Counted from the first letter of the stretch, positions 35,720-44,911 are shown. The stretch is DNA of 64,000 nt from Clostridia bacterium UC5.1-1D10 (GCA_001304995.1 BBZU01000002.1:158685-222684), one strand, 5' to 3'. Numbers and translations: made by a program. The notes: a model not told the origin generated them from the letters alone.

Positions 35720-37357
35720 ATGATGCGTGTTTTGATTTTAGGCGGTGTGGCAGCAGGTACAAAGGTAGCGGCGAAACTGAAACGTCTGCGCTTTGACGCG
35801 GAAGTGCTGATCCTCACCAAAGATGCGGATATTTCTTATGCTGGCTGTGGCCTTCCTTATTATGTAGGGGATGTCATCACAGATCGGGAAAAGATCATTG
35901 TCAATACACCGGAAAAATTCGCAGCTCTCACAGGCGCAAAGGTTTTGACAGGCAGAGAAGCGGTGAAACTGGATGCAGCAGGAAAAACCGTGACAGCGAA
36001 AAATTTGGCAACAGGCGAAGAAGAAGTTTATCCTTATGACGCATGTGTCATTTCCACAGGGGCTTCCTCCATCGTTCCGCCTTTGCAGGGGGTCAATCTG
36101 AAAGGCGTATTCACCATGCGCACCCCTGATGATGCGGAAGATCTGAAAAATTATGTGAAAGCCAGCGGCGCAAAAACTGCTGTGATTGCCGGCGGCGGCT
36201 TTATTGGTCTGGAAGTGGCGGAAAACCTGCTGGAACAGGGCTTAGATGTAACTGTTATGGATATGGCACCTCAGGTGATGCCCGGTTTTGATCCGGAATT
36301 TGCCGCTTATGGCACAAGACATCTGGAAAAGGTTGGTATCCATGTTTCCACTTCCACAAAAATGGAAGGTATCACAGGCAGTGAAAAAGCAGAAGGCGTA
36401 CAGACAGACAAGGGGCTGATCCCTGCGGATGTGGTTGTGCTTTCTCTGGGCATCCGTCCCAACACTGCGTTCTTGAAAGAAACCGGTCTGGAATTTGCCA
36501 AAAACGGTGCAATCATGGTAGATAAATCTCTGCGGACAAGCCTGCCGGATGTTTACGCCGCTGGGGACTGTGCGGTAGTAACCAACCGTTTGACAGGAGA
36601 AAGTGCATGGGCGCCTATGGGTTCCGCGGCAAACATGGAAGGTCGTGTGCTGGCAGAAGTGCTGGCTGGCAGAGAAAAAGAATTTGCCGGTGTGCTGGGT
36701 ACAGCCGTTGTGAAACTGCCCGGACTCAATGCAGCCAGAACAGGGCTCAACGAAGCAGCAGCCAGAGCGGCAGGATATGACGTGGAAACCGTTGTGGCAG
36801 TCAATGACGATAAAGCTCATTACTATCCCGGTGCGGATAACTTCATCACAAAACTCATTGTGGACAAAAATACGAAGAAACTGCTGGGCGTTCAGGTTCT
36901 GGGCCCCGGTGCCGTAGATAAAATGGTGGATATCGGTGTTACAGCCATCTCATTGGGCGCAACACTGGATCAGCTGGAAAATATGGACTTGGCTTATGCG
37001 CCTCCCTTCTCCACAGCGATCCATCCTTTTGTAGCAGCAGTAAATATCCTGCTGAACAAAATGAATGGCGATCTGGAATCTATGACCCCTGCGGAATATA
37101 TGGAAAACAGAGGGGAAGGATACCGTGTGCTGGATGCGGCGCAGGCGCCATCTATTCCCAATGCAAAATTTGTGGATGTGGCAAAGGTACATGGGCCTTT
37201 GGAAGATGTAGATAAAGATGAAAAACTGATGATCATCTGCACAAAGAGCAAACGTGCTTATATGCTTCAGCAGAGATTGAAATATTTCGGCTATACCGAT
37301 ACCACTGTGATAGAAGGCGGCCTGTGGTTCAATGAACCTCCTGTGAAAGGAAAATAA
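35720..37357 (+). CDS. CoA-disulfide reductase-like FAD oxidoreductase with C-terminal rhodanese domain
   Basis: 545 aa. The FAD site reads LILGGVAAGTKVAAKLKR, SYAGCGLPYYVGD carries the redox Cys that in this family forms a CoA mixed disulfide, and VIAGGGFIGLEVAENL is the NAD(P)H site. YAAGDCA and the dimerisation domain with YYPGADNFI and AYAPPFS follow. The last 75 residues are a shortened rhodanese domain with Cys in MIICTKSKRAY. Likely reduces CoA disulfide or persulfide. ATG 35720 is chosen for its GGAGGA site. An upstream in-frame extension of 105 codons is rejected. Confidence 0.87.
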   Translation: MMRVLILGGVAAGTKVAAKLKRLRFDAEVLILTKDADISYAGCGLPYYVGDVITDREKIIVNTPEKFAALTGAKVLTGREAVKLDAAGKTVTAKNLATGEEEVYPYDACVISTGASSIVPPLQGVNLKGVFTMRTPDDAEDLKNYVKASGAKTAVIAGGGFIGLEVAENLLEQGLDVTVMDMAPQVMPGFDPEFAAYGTRHLEKVGIHVSTSTKMEGITGSEKAEGVQTDKGLIPADVVVLSLGIRPNTAFLKETGLEFAKNGAIMVDKSLRTSLPDVYAAGDCAVVTNRLTGESAWAPMGSAANMEGRVLAEVLAGREKEFAGVLGTAVVKLPGLNAARTGLNEAAARAAGYDVETVVAVNDDKAHYYPGADNFITKLIVDKNTKKLLGVQVLGPGAVDKMVDIGVTAISLGATLDQLENMDLAYAPPFSTAIHPFVAAVNILLNKMNGDLESMTPAEYMENRGEGYRVLDAAQAPSIPNAKFVDVAKVHGPLEDVDKDEKLMIICTKSKRAYMLQQRLKYFGYTDTTVIEGGLWFNEPPVKGK

Positions 37358-37381
37358 TGAGCCTATCTTTTATAGAAAAGA

Positions 37382-37421
37382 AGGGCAGTTGGAACAGAAG
37401 GGTTCTGACTGCCCTGTTTTT
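37382..37421 (+). terminator. Rho-independent terminator
   Basis: AGGGCAGT and ACTGCCCT arms with inner GAAC/GTTC, then GTTTTTA. Confidence 0.8.
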
Positions 37422-37510
37422 ATGAGGATTTTAACAGATACGCTTTTTTCTTGCCTTTTCATAGGAAAAGCCGTATCATAAAGCAAAAGTAAGCAAAGGA
37501 GGATTTTTCC

Positions 37511-38011
37511 ATGGAACCCATCACTGTACAGCATACCTTTCCACCTATTTTCGACAAAAACAGCCGTCTGCTCATTCTGGGCACAGTGCCTTCTGTGAAA
37601 TCCAGAGAAAACGACTTTTATTATGGACATCCCCAGAATCGTTTCTGGAAACTCATGGCCATCCTTTGCGGCGAGGAAATCCCTGTGACAAAGGAAGAAA
37701 AAACAGAAATGCTCCTTCGTCACGGAATTGCTCTTTATGATGTGGTGGAAAAATGCACCATTGTAGGCAGCAGTGACAGCTCCATCAAAGATGTGGTGCC
37801 TGTGGATTTGACACCTATTTTGGAGCAAACAGGGAATATCCCTGTTTTTGCCAATGGGGCAACAGCGGAAAAACTGTACAGGAAATATCTTTTTCCAAAG
37901 GCAGGCATCTCTGCTGTGAAACTGCCTTCCACCAGTCCAGCCAATGCGGCATGGTCTTTGAGCCGCTTGGAAGAAGCCTGGCGGGAAGCCATAGAGCCAT
38001 ATCTGGGATAA
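37511..38011 (+). CDS. DNA-deoxyinosine (hypoxanthine-DNA) glycosylase, UDG superfamily
   Basis: 166 aa. FPPIFDKNSRLLILGTVPSVKSRE begins the protein (motif: LILGTVPSVKS, motif 1 of the uracil-DNA glycosylase superfamily). FYYGHPQNRFWKLM follows, and the C-terminal LPSTSPANA is motif 2. This matches the small family that removes hypoxanthine from DNA. AAGGAGG site, own promoter region, monocistronic. Confidence 0.87.
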   Translation: MEPITVQHTFPPIFDKNSRLLILGTVPSVKSRENDFYYGHPQNRFWKLMAILCGEEIPVTKEEKTEMLLRHGIALYDVVEKCTIVGSSDSSIKDVVPVDLTPILEQTGNIPVFANGATAEKLYRKYLFPKAGISAVKLPSTSPANAAWSLSRLEEAWREAIEPYLG

Positions 38012-38110
38012 TCCTATGGGCGTTTTGCATGGAAAGGACGCGGAATTTCGGAAAAAGTTATACAATATCGGGAAAGTGTATGATTTTACTGGGGATTTTG
38101 CGTCCAGACA

Positions 38111-38139
38111 TTGACATACAGGGCAGAACCTGCTACAAT
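38111..38139 (+). promoter_or_regulatory. Sigma-A promoter of the metK riboswitch transcript
   Basis: TTGACA (38111-38116), 17-base spacer, TACAAT (38134-38139), with TGC before the -10. Confidence 0.85.
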
Positions 38140-38159
38140 ACCACAGAAGTCAATAAGGA

Positions 38160-38263
38160 AACTTATCAAGAGTGGTTGAGGGACAGGGCCCTGTGACACC
38201 CGGCAACCGGCGGAAACGCATCGGTGCCAATTCCCCCGCATATTTTGCGGAAGATGAGTAAGA
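38160..38263 (+). ncRNA. SAM-I (S-box) riboswitch
   Basis: Core elements in order: CTTATCAAGAGTGGTTGAGG, GACAGGGCCCTGTGACACCC, GGCAACC, GGTGCCAATTCC and the closing GATGAGTAAG. These are the P1, kink-turn and SAM-binding core segments of the S-box. It is followed by a terminator and then metK, so SAM should switch off its own synthesis. Confidence 0.95.
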
Positions 38264-38268
38264 ATGAG

Positions 38269-38289
38269 AAAGCCCTGCGGCTTTTTTTT
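38269..38289 (+). terminator. Riboswitch-controlled terminator
   Basis: AAAGCC and GGCTTT with loop CTGC, then a long T run. The expression platform of the S-box upstream. Confidence 0.85.
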
Positions 38290-38357
38290 ATGCCTTTTAC
38301 AGTGTCCCAAAGAACGACTGAAACTTGATAATACAAAAAAACAAACTGGAGGAAATT

Positions 38358-39530
38358 ATGAGCAGAAGATTATTCACATCTGAGTCCGTAACAGAAGGAC
38401 ATCCCGACAAGATCTGTGACCAGATCTCCGACGCCATTCTGGACACAATCCTGGCAAAAGACCCGAAAGCAAGAGTTGCCTGCGAAACATGCACCACAAC
38501 AGGTATTATTTTCGTTATGGGTGAAATCACCACAAGCGCTTATGTTGATGTAGAAGGCATCGTTCGCGATACCCTGCGTCAGATCGGTTACGATCGTGCA
38601 AAATATGGTTTCGACTGCGAAACATGCTCCGTTATCACATCCATCCACGGTCAGTCCCCTGACATCGCTCTGGGTGTAGACAAAGCTCTGGAAAACAAAA
38701 CAGGCGAAGACGACAGCGAATTTGATACAGGCGCTGGCGACCAGGGTATGATGTTCGGTTTTGCTTGTGACGAAACAGAAGAACTGATGCCCCTGCCCAT
38801 CTCTCTGAGCCACAGACTGACAAAGAGACTGGCAGAAGTACGTAAAAACGGCACACTGTCTTACCTGCGTCCCGACGGCAAAGCACAGGTAACCGTAGAA
38901 TATGTAGACGACAAACCCGTTCGTGTTGACACTGTTGTTGTTTCCACACAGCATGACCCTGAAGCAACACAGGAACAGATCCGTGCGGACATTATCGAAC
39001 ACGTTGTAAAGAAAGTCATCGATGCAAACCTGCTGGATGAAAACACAAAATACTACATCAACCCCACAGGCAGATTCGTTATCGGCGGCCCTCAGGGCGA
39101 CAGCGGCCTGACAGGCAGAAAGATCATCGTTGACACCTACGGCGGTTACGCTGCCCACGGCGGCGGCGCATTCAGCGGCAAAGACCCCACAAAGGTAGAC
39201 CGTTCCGCATGCTACGCAGCAAGATACGTTGCAAAGAACATTGTTGCAAGCGGCATTGCAAGCAAATGTGAAGTACAGCTGGCTTACGCTATCGGCGTTG
39301 CAAAACCCGTTTCCATTCTGGTAAATACATTCGGTACAGGCAAAATCTCCGATGATAAGATCACAGAACTGGTACAGCGCAACTTCGACCTGCGTCCCGC
39401 TGCCATCATCAAAAACTTCGACCTGCTGAGACCTATCTACAAACAGGTTGCAGCTTATGGTCACTTCGGCAGAACAGACCTAGATCTGCCTTGGGAAAAG
39501 ACAGACAAAACAGATGTATTCCAGATCTGA
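38358..39530 (+). CDS. metK: S-adenosylmethionine synthetase
   Basis: 390 aa. Makes SAM from ATP and methionine. Signatures: [32 protein letters not shown] and [16 protein letters not shown], all intact. Codon use is strongly biased, as expected of a highly expressed gene. ATG 38358 has GGAGG and gives the standard N terminus MSRRLFTSE. Controlled by the S-box riboswitch just upstream. Confidence 0.97.
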   Translation: MSRRLFTSESVTEGHPDKICDQISDAILDTILAKDPKARVACETCTTTGIIFVMGEITTSAYVDVEGIVRDTLRQIGYDRAKYGFDCETCSVITSIHGQSPDIALGVDKALENKTGEDDSEFDTGAGDQGMMFGFACDETEELMPLPISLSHRLTKRLAEVRKNGTLSYLRPDGKAQVTVEYVDDKPVRVDTVVVSTQHDPEATQEQIRADIIEHVVKKVIDANLLDENTKYYINPTGRFVIGGPQGDSGLTGRKIIVDTYGGYAAHGGGAFSGKDPTKVDRSACYAARYVAKNIVASGIASKCEVQLAYAIGVAKPVSILVNTFGTGKISDDKITELVQRNFDLRPAAIIKNFDLLRPIYKQVAAYGHFGRTDLDLPWEKTDKTDVFQI

Positions 39531-39566
39531 TTTTGAAAAATATGTAAAGAAAAAAAAGCCTGTGTT

Positions 39567-39727
39567 AGGGGCATCTTCATAAGAAAACAAAGCAAGCTGA
39601 AATCCTTATGATATAGAGGATTCCAGCTTGCTTATTTTTATAAGCTTTTATTTGATATGTTTTCTTCTGAAGATAGCCGTTGCAATGCCCCTTAAGGAAA
39701 CACAATGTTTCCTTAAGGGGCATTTGC
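39567..39727 (+). repeat. Dispersed structured repeat, copy 3 (best formed)
   Basis: Outer stem: CATCTTCATAAGAAAACA against TGTTTTCTTCTGAAGATAG. Inner hairpin: GCAAGCTGAAATCC (39592-39605) with GGATTCCAGCTTGC. Terminal hairpin: AATGCCCCTTAAGGAAAC (39684-39701) pairs with GTTTCCTTAAGGGGCATT. GGGGCAT also occurs at 39568-39574, so the ATGCCCC strand has two possible partners. It fills most of the metK-to-stalk-protein gap. No separate metK terminator was seen, so it may also end transcription. Confidence 0.8.
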
Positions 39728-39882
39728 TTTTTTGCGCAGGTTTTTTCTATTTATGAACTTTTGTAATAAAAAGTTAAAAGAAATGTCAATATATTTCATG
39801 GGATTTGCCTTGTTTTTTTGCTTGAAAAAGAGAAAATGATACTAGGATATTGTGCGAAAATACAAGGAAAGGAGGATGCCCC

Positions 39883-40749
39883 ATGAAAAAGAAAAGATGC
39901 TTTGCGGCTTTATTGTCCTGTATCATGCTTTGGCAGACTCCTGTTTTTGGAGCGGAGCAGGAAGAACTTTCTCCGCCGGAATATAGATGCACTATAGACA
40001 ATACGGATGAAGAGTACGCATCCGGCGACTGGAACTATGGCTTTACGGTAGAAGAAGAACCCCTCTTTTATTTGAAAGAAGAGGAGAAACATGTTTTCCT
40101 TTTGTGTGATGGAAAATATGTGGATGCGCCTGTACTGATCGCAAAGGATACGGCTTATGTACCTCTGTGGGTGCTTATCAATGATATGGGCTTTGAACTG
40201 CGGGAAGAAGGCAACGGACTTTTGCTGGTCAGAGGCAGCCAGAAGCTGACAGTCAGCAGTAAGGACAGCACATTGAATACCAGTAAAATGCTGCCCCTCA
40301 GAGATGTTTCCGAGGCACTTGGCGCAGAAGTGACATATATGCGAAAAGGTGTTGTGCCTTTAGATAATCCTCTCATCAGTGTGGATTTTCGGGAAACGGA
40401 GCTGACAGAGGAAGAAGCGCTGGAAAAGGCGAAAGAAGTCCTTACATCCTGTCTGGAAGCCCAGCAGGAACAGGGTTATGTCCATGAGGATACACCCATT
40501 GACCCGAAAATCACAGAGAAACTGGCGGCAGAGATTGACGCACTGTATGTGTCAGAAGACGTCATTGCGGGATATTACCTGTTCGAAGGCATGGAATATC
40601 TGCCTTATATTCTGGTGGAAAAAAGCACTGGAGATGTCTATTGCAAAACGGGCAGTGGGAATGCTGGAAATGGTTCCTATGTGGAGGCAATCCAGAAAGT
40701 GGAAGCAGATGATGCAGATCTCCTTGCCATTGGATATTATTTTGGATAA
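39883..40749 (+). CDS. Secreted protein with copper-amine-oxidase-like stalk domain
   Basis: 288 aa. The signal peptide (about 1-22) ends VFGAEQ. Residues about 60-165 are stalk-like: VFLLCDGKYVDAPVLIAKDTAYVPLW (in part), LPLRDVSEALGAEVTY. The C-terminal part (about 180-288) contains a TEEEALEKAKEVL helix and YILVEKSTGDVYCK, similar to PepSY-like or DUF-type extracellular domains. ATG 39883 is seven bases after AAAGGAGG. Function unknown. Confidence 0.72.
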   Translation: MKKKRCFAALLSCIMLWQTPVFGAEQEELSPPEYRCTIDNTDEEYASGDWNYGFTVEEEPLFYLKEEEKHVFLLCDGKYVDAPVLIAKDTAYVPLWVLINDMGFELREEGNGLLLVRGSQKLTVSSKDSTLNTSKMLPLRDVSEALGAEVTYMRKGVVPLDNPLISVDFRETELTEEEALEKAKEVLTSCLEAQQEQGYVHEDTPIDPKITEKLAAEIDALYVSEDVIAGYYLFEGMEYLPYILVEKSTGDVYCKTGSGNAGNGSYVEAIQKVEADDADLLAIGYYFG

Positions 40750-40800
40750 AGAACAGACGGAAACTCCTGATTTCAGAGTTTCCGTTTTTTATGGCAAAAT

Positions 40801-40845
40801 ACTTGATAAAGTCAGATAAATAACATATACTTGACAAAGTCAAGT
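40801..40845 (+). promoter_or_regulatory. Promoter with two BilQ-type operators
   Basis: TTGATA (40803-40808), 17-base spacer, TATACT (40826-40831). A near-palindrome ACTTGATAAAGTCAGAT (40801-40817) covers the -35, and a perfect one, ACTTGACAAAGTCAAGT (40829-40845), covers the -10/start region. Their spacing of 28 bases and position point to autoregulation by the MarR protein encoded next. Confidence 0.7.
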
Positions 40846-40864
40846 AAATGAAAGGAGTGTTTAT

Positions 40865-41293
40865 ATGTTTGATACATTTGCATATCTTATCACTTCTCTG
40901 CGGAAAGATTTCACGGAATTCTGCAACGAAAAATTGCAGGAAATGGGTCTGACACAGGGATTGTTGTTTTTTATTCTGTATGCGGGAAAACATCCCCAGT
41001 GTTCGCCCAAAGAGCTGACGGAAGCCCTTCACATGGATACGGGTTATTGCGCCAGATCATTGGCAAAACTGGAGGAAAAAGGTTTTCTGGTGCAGGAAAG
41101 AAATCCTGCTGACCGCAGAGCAAGAATGGTAACCCTGACGGAAGAAGGGGAAAAGGTATTCCGTGCCAGCTATGACCTTTTTGCCCAGTGGGACGAAGAA
41201 GTACTGAAAGATTTGACACCGTCCCAGAAAGCAGAACTCATGGGCACCATGAAAAAAATTGCTGCCGAAAGGAGGCAGACACGTCATGTATGA
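40865..41293 (+). CDS. bilQ: MarR-family regulator, BilQ-like
   Basis: 142 aa. The winged HTH has CSPKELTEALHMDTGYCARSLAKLEEKG (in parts: KELTEALHMD, SLAKLEEKG) and the wing RNPADRRARMVTLTEEG, where DRR/R are the MarR DNA-contact residues. First gene of a three-gene operon whose order (MarR, old-yellow-enzyme reductase, flavodoxin) is that of bilQ-bilR-bilS. Its coding end overlaps the reductase start by eight bases. Confidence 0.82.
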   Translation: MFDTFAYLITSLRKDFTEFCNEKLQEMGLTQGLLFFILYAGKHPQCSPKELTEALHMDTGYCARSLAKLEEKGFLVQERNPADRRARMVTLTEEGEKVFRASYDLFAQWDEEVLKDLTPSQKAELMGTMKKIAAERRQTRHV

Positions 41294-42395
41294 AACCATT
41301 GGAAGCCCTGTAACATTAGGGAATGTAACTTTGAAAAACCGCATTGTTTTCGCCCCTACCACATTGGGGGTGCCTAACGATGCTTATTTGGAGAGAATCG
41401 AAAAGATTGCTGCCGGCGGCTGCGGCATGATCATCATCGGTGATGTGCCGGTTCTGTCCATGCCCTTTGGCAATAACCTTTATACAGAAAGCGGCTTTGC
41501 TTTTTATGAGAAATTGGCAGAAACAGCCCATAAGTATGGCTGTAAAATCTGTGCCCAGCTCCATCAGGATGATACAGATTTTGGAGCATTGCGGCAGTAC
41601 GCGCCTCAGGTGAAGGCAGGGAAACTTTCTCAGGATGATCTGCGGCAGATGATCAATGACCTTGTGGGGCCGTATGTTACCAATATGCCAGTGGAAAAGG
41701 TACGCAGCATCACCAGTGCTTTTGGGGATGCGGCAGTGCTGGCGAAAAAAGCTGGCTTTGATGTGATGCAGGTTCATGGGGATAGAATGTGCGGCAGTTT
41801 TGCTTCTCCCCTGTTTAATCAGCGGACAGACAACTATGGCGGCTCTCTGGAAAATCGGGCAAGATTTCTGCTGGAAGCTGTGGAAGCGGTGCGGAAAGCT
41901 GTGCCGGATATGCCCATTGATGTGAAATTGGCAGTTCGTATGGAACAGCCTAGATATGGCAAAGCAGGATTTATGGAGGATGGATTGAAAACAGTCGTAC
42001 CTATGCTGGAGAAGGCAGGGGCAGACAGCTTCCATGTATCACTGGCAAACCATGCGGCTCTGTCTGATACCATCCCTCCCGCGAACCATCCTTATTTTCA
42101 TGAAGAAGGCTGTTTCCTGCGGTTCTGCGATATAGTGAAACAGTATACAAACCTGCCTGTCTGTGGTGTGGGCGGATTGACCAGTCCGGCTTTTGTGGAA
42201 GAACAGCTGAAAACAGGAAGAATCGACTGTGCCGCCATGAGCCGTCAGCTCCTTGCAGACCCTCAGTGGCCGGAGAAAGTTTTGACAGGACGAGAAAAAG
42301 AAATCAGACGGTGTGTCCGCTGCAATAAAGATTGCTTAAGCGGCATGATGCGCCATGAAGGCACCCATTGTATTTATGAGAAAGGCGGAAAATGA
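41286..42395 (+). CDS. bilR: Bilirubin reductase BilR (old yellow enzyme family)
   Basis: 369 aa. An FMN-dependent TIM-barrel ene-reductase: LKNRIVFAPTTLG at the start, FGALRQYAPQ, NYGGSLENRARF, and CVRCNKDC near the C terminus for an Fe-S cluster. The active-site motif HGDR falls at residues 164-167, so Asp166 and Arg167 occupy exactly the positions I recall as diagnostic of BilR, which converts bilirubin to urobilinogen in gut Clostridia. Ordinary family members have a different motif there (HGAH type). No C-terminal FAD/NAD domains, as in short BilR. The ribosome site is AAAGGAGG. Confidence 0.87.
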   Translation: MYETIGSPVTLGNVTLKNRIVFAPTTLGVPNDAYLERIEKIAAGGCGMIIIGDVPVLSMPFGNNLYTESGFAFYEKLAETAHKYGCKICAQLHQDDTDFGALRQYAPQVKAGKLSQDDLRQMINDLVGPYVTNMPVEKVRSITSAFGDAAVLAKKAGFDVMQVHGDRMCGSFASPLFNQRTDNYGGSLENRARFLLEAVEAVRKAVPDMPIDVKLAVRMEQPRYGKAGFMEDGLKTVVPMLEKAGADSFHVSLANHAALSDTIPPANHPYFHEEGCFLRFCDIVKQYTNLPVCGVGGLTSPAFVEEQLKTGRIDCAAMSRQLLADPQWPEKVLTGREKEIRRCVRCNKDCLSGMMRHEGTHCIYEKGGK

Positions 42396-42396
42396 T

Positions 42397-42886
42397 ATGA
42401 AATATGCCATTTGTTACAGCAGCAGAACAGGAAATACAGGAAAATTGGCAGAAGCCATTCGTCAGACACTGCCTACATTGGATTGCGTCTACTGCGGCGC
42501 ACCTCATGTTGCCGCAAACTCTGGAGATGTGATTTTTGCGGGTTTCTGGACAGATAAAGGTACCTGTGACAGCCAGATGGGAGAATTTTTGCAGACACTG
42601 GAAAACAAAAAAGGTATTCCTCTTCGGTACCGCTGGCTTCGGCGGCAGTGAAGCATACTTTACACAGATTTTGGAACGGGTACAGGCAAATGTGCCTGAT
42701 TCTTGTGAAATTGTGGGTACATTTATGTGTCAGGGGAAAATGCCTGATGTGGTGCGGGAACGCTACGCCGCTATGGAACCCTCTCCCAAACGGGATATGA
42801 TGCTGGAAAATTTCCAGAAAGCATTGGCACACCCCAATGAGGATGATTTAACAGCATTGACAAAGCTGGTACAGGATTTGGCATGA
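42397..42886 (+). CDS. bilS: Flavodoxin-like protein BilS (frameshifted)
   Basis: About 162 aa. The FMN phosphate loop is YSSRTGNTGKLAEA near the start; the later flavodoxin strand is VFLFGTAGFGGSEAYF. The first frame ends at 42651. Removing one A from the run 42607-42612 joins ENKK to VFLFGTAG. This is one of only two extra-base errors in the window. In bilQRS, BilS is an accessory flavoprotein thought to help BilR, probably by delivering electrons. Starts two bases after the bilR stop. Confidence 0.8.
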
Positions 42887-42895
42887 TACATAAAC

Positions 42896-42939
42896 AAAAA
42901 AGGCTTGTTGTCTGTGTGTACAGTCAACAAGCCTTTTTG
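42896..42939 (+). terminator. Terminator of the bil operon
   Basis: AAAAAGGCTTGTTG pairs with CAACAAGCCTTTTT. The A and T flanks suit both directions, so it may also end the converging ABC permease gene. Confidence 0.85.
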
Positions 42940-42957
42940 GCTTTCTATATGATTTTA

Positions 42958-43688
42958 TTATTTGATATCTTGACGTTTCAAGCGCTGGAACCCAATCAGG
43001 AAAGAAAAAACCAGATAACCGCCTGCTACAAGGAAGCAGGGCAGAAATGTGGATAATTGATTGGATGCGTCATAAACAGAAGGCATGTGTGTAGAAATCT
43101 TGATAAAGTCAAGACTGATATGGATCTTGAAGAATCCAAGCACCATTTCCAAAGCCTGCGGGATATATGGCACAAGAAAACCGAAAATTGCACCGGTGAT
43201 AACATTTTGTGTCAGAACGGCCATGGTAACGGCAAAACTGATATGTGCCATGACAAAAAGAACTCTTGCCACCATGGACAGGGTAAAATAAGCAGGATAT
43301 TCCAGAGTTCCCATACCGTATTTGCTCATTGCGAACACACCCATAAAAATGGACAGCACCAGCATCACCAGTATGTATGCGCCAGAGATGGTAAAGACCA
43401 TAGATAAATAGTAGTTCTTCTTTGAAATGCCGCGTCCGACGATGTTCTTCATTGCGCCAGAACGATAAACCTCTGCAATGATATTGGCTGCCAGCACCAT
43501 AAATGCGTAAAGAACCATGTCGCCGCCGAGAAATGTCTGCATCATACTGGTCATTCCTGTGTCAGACGTAAAGCCCAACAGGAAAATCCGGATGGAGATA
43601 GCCAGGAAAATCAGCCCGACCCCAAGGCATCCCAAAAAGAAGCGATCTTTTTTAATTGATAAATATGTCCGCAAATTAGATTTCTCAT
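42958..43688 (-). CDS. ABC-2 type transporter permease (frameshifted near the start)
   Basis: About 244 aa with six membrane helices, the form of BcrB/LanF-type permeases. [20 protein letters not shown] would be the N terminus if one A is added to the minus-strand A6 run (43648-43653). ATG 43688 has AAGGGGG upstream and overlaps the ATPase stop as ATGA, which supports it. Without the correction only a weak TTG start remains. Couples to the ATPase upstream, possibly for peptide or antimicrobial export. Confidence 0.75.
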
Positions 43689-44592
43689 ACAGCTTTCCCC
43701 CTTGAAAGTTTTTCTACAAAGAATTTTTCCATGTCTTCATCGTTTGCGCTCAAACCGCACACACGCACTTTATTTTCCACCAGATACTGATTCAGGTCAG
43801 CCAGATTCACTTTTTCATGCAGACGCAGGCTGTGGTTGGAAAGAACTTCACAGCGTACATCAGGATAACGGGACGCGATCAATGTTTTTGCGTTCTGCAT
43901 ACTAGCAGGTTCCACAGAAATCTGGACACTGCTGCTGCATGCGTCTTCCAGCGTTTCTTTGCTGAATTCATTAATGAGACGTCCGCCGTCAATGATGGCA
44001 TAGTCTGTTGCCAGTTTATACAGTTCACTTAAAATGTGGCTGGCGATGAGAATGGTGATCCCGTGCTCACGATTTAATTCCTCCAGCATTTTACGCATTT
44101 CATATACGCCTTCCAGATCAAGGCCGTTGATGGGCTCGTCCAGAATCAGAAAGTCAGGATTGCCTAACAGAGCAATGGCAATGCCCAATCGCTGTTTCAC
44201 CCCAAGAGAAAATTGACGGGCTTTCTTTTTTCCTGCATTTTGCAAGCCGACCATTTTCAATATTTTGTCATAGTCAGGAGAGGGGATACCAAAGAGCAGA
44301 GAAAAGTAACGCAGATTTTCCAGTGCTGTCATGTGTTCGTAGATACCTGGTTTTTCAATGAGTATCTCCATGCGGTTTCGTGCAGAATCATCATTTGATT
44401 TTCCCATGAGTGTGTAATTTCCTGCGCTTTGCTGTGTCAGACCGCAGTACGCATCAGCGTCGTTTTCCCGGCACCGTTTTTTCCCACCAGACCGTAAATA
44501 GAGCCCTTTGGGACATGAATGCTGACATCATTTAAGACTGTTTTTGTTCCATATACTTTCGACAGATTGTTCGTTTGTAAAATATATTCCAT
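43685..44592 (-). CDS. ABC transporter ATP-binding protein, BcrA-like (frameshifted)
   Basis: About 302 aa across one missing base. The N-terminal part in one frame has [15 protein letters not shown] (Walker A). The rest in another has [19 protein letters not shown] (signature) and [15 protein letters not shown] (Walker B), plus a C-terminal domain. The break is near 44442-44447, where ACTGCGGTCTGA should read as an in-frame [22 protein letters not shown] precedes ATG 44592. Length and C-domain fit bacitracin or lantibiotic self-protection ATPases, but no biosynthesis genes are nearby. Confidence 0.8.
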
Positions 44593-44867
44593 GAGATTCC
44601 CACCTTTTCTATTTTCTTGTTCGAGTAATGGCAGTTATTAACAGGGCATTAGTATAATATAGTTTTTCTATTTTTCCTATTTATGAAGTCGTAATTTTTG
44701 TTTAAGATTCTTTAAAGGTGTATATTTTGGATTATAAAGGAGCATAAAAGAAAGGAAAAAAGTCTTGGATTTTCAAGGGTAAGAAAGATGTGTGCAGAAA
44801 AAGGCTGTATATTTGATGCATAATGTCATAAAAACAGAATACTGTGACCATTCTTATGAAATGAAAA
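44593..44867. other. Intergenic spacer upstream of the ABC transporter
   Basis: AT-rich, no plausible coding frame. Minus-strand TATATTATACT near 44650-44665 could hold the -10 of the ABC operon. I see no other structure. Confidence 0.3.
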
Positions 44868-44908
44868 TAGCTGGAATTCATGCAAAGTACATGGATTCCA
44901 GCTGTTTT
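44868..44908 (-). terminator. Terminator of the HTH/zinc-ribbon gene
   Basis: AGCTGGAATCC-type arms (AGCTGGAATT on plus, GGATTCCAGCT) flank an ATGCAAAGTACAT centre that also pairs. A-rich and T-rich flanks. Confidence 0.65.
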
Positions 44909-44911
44909 GTT

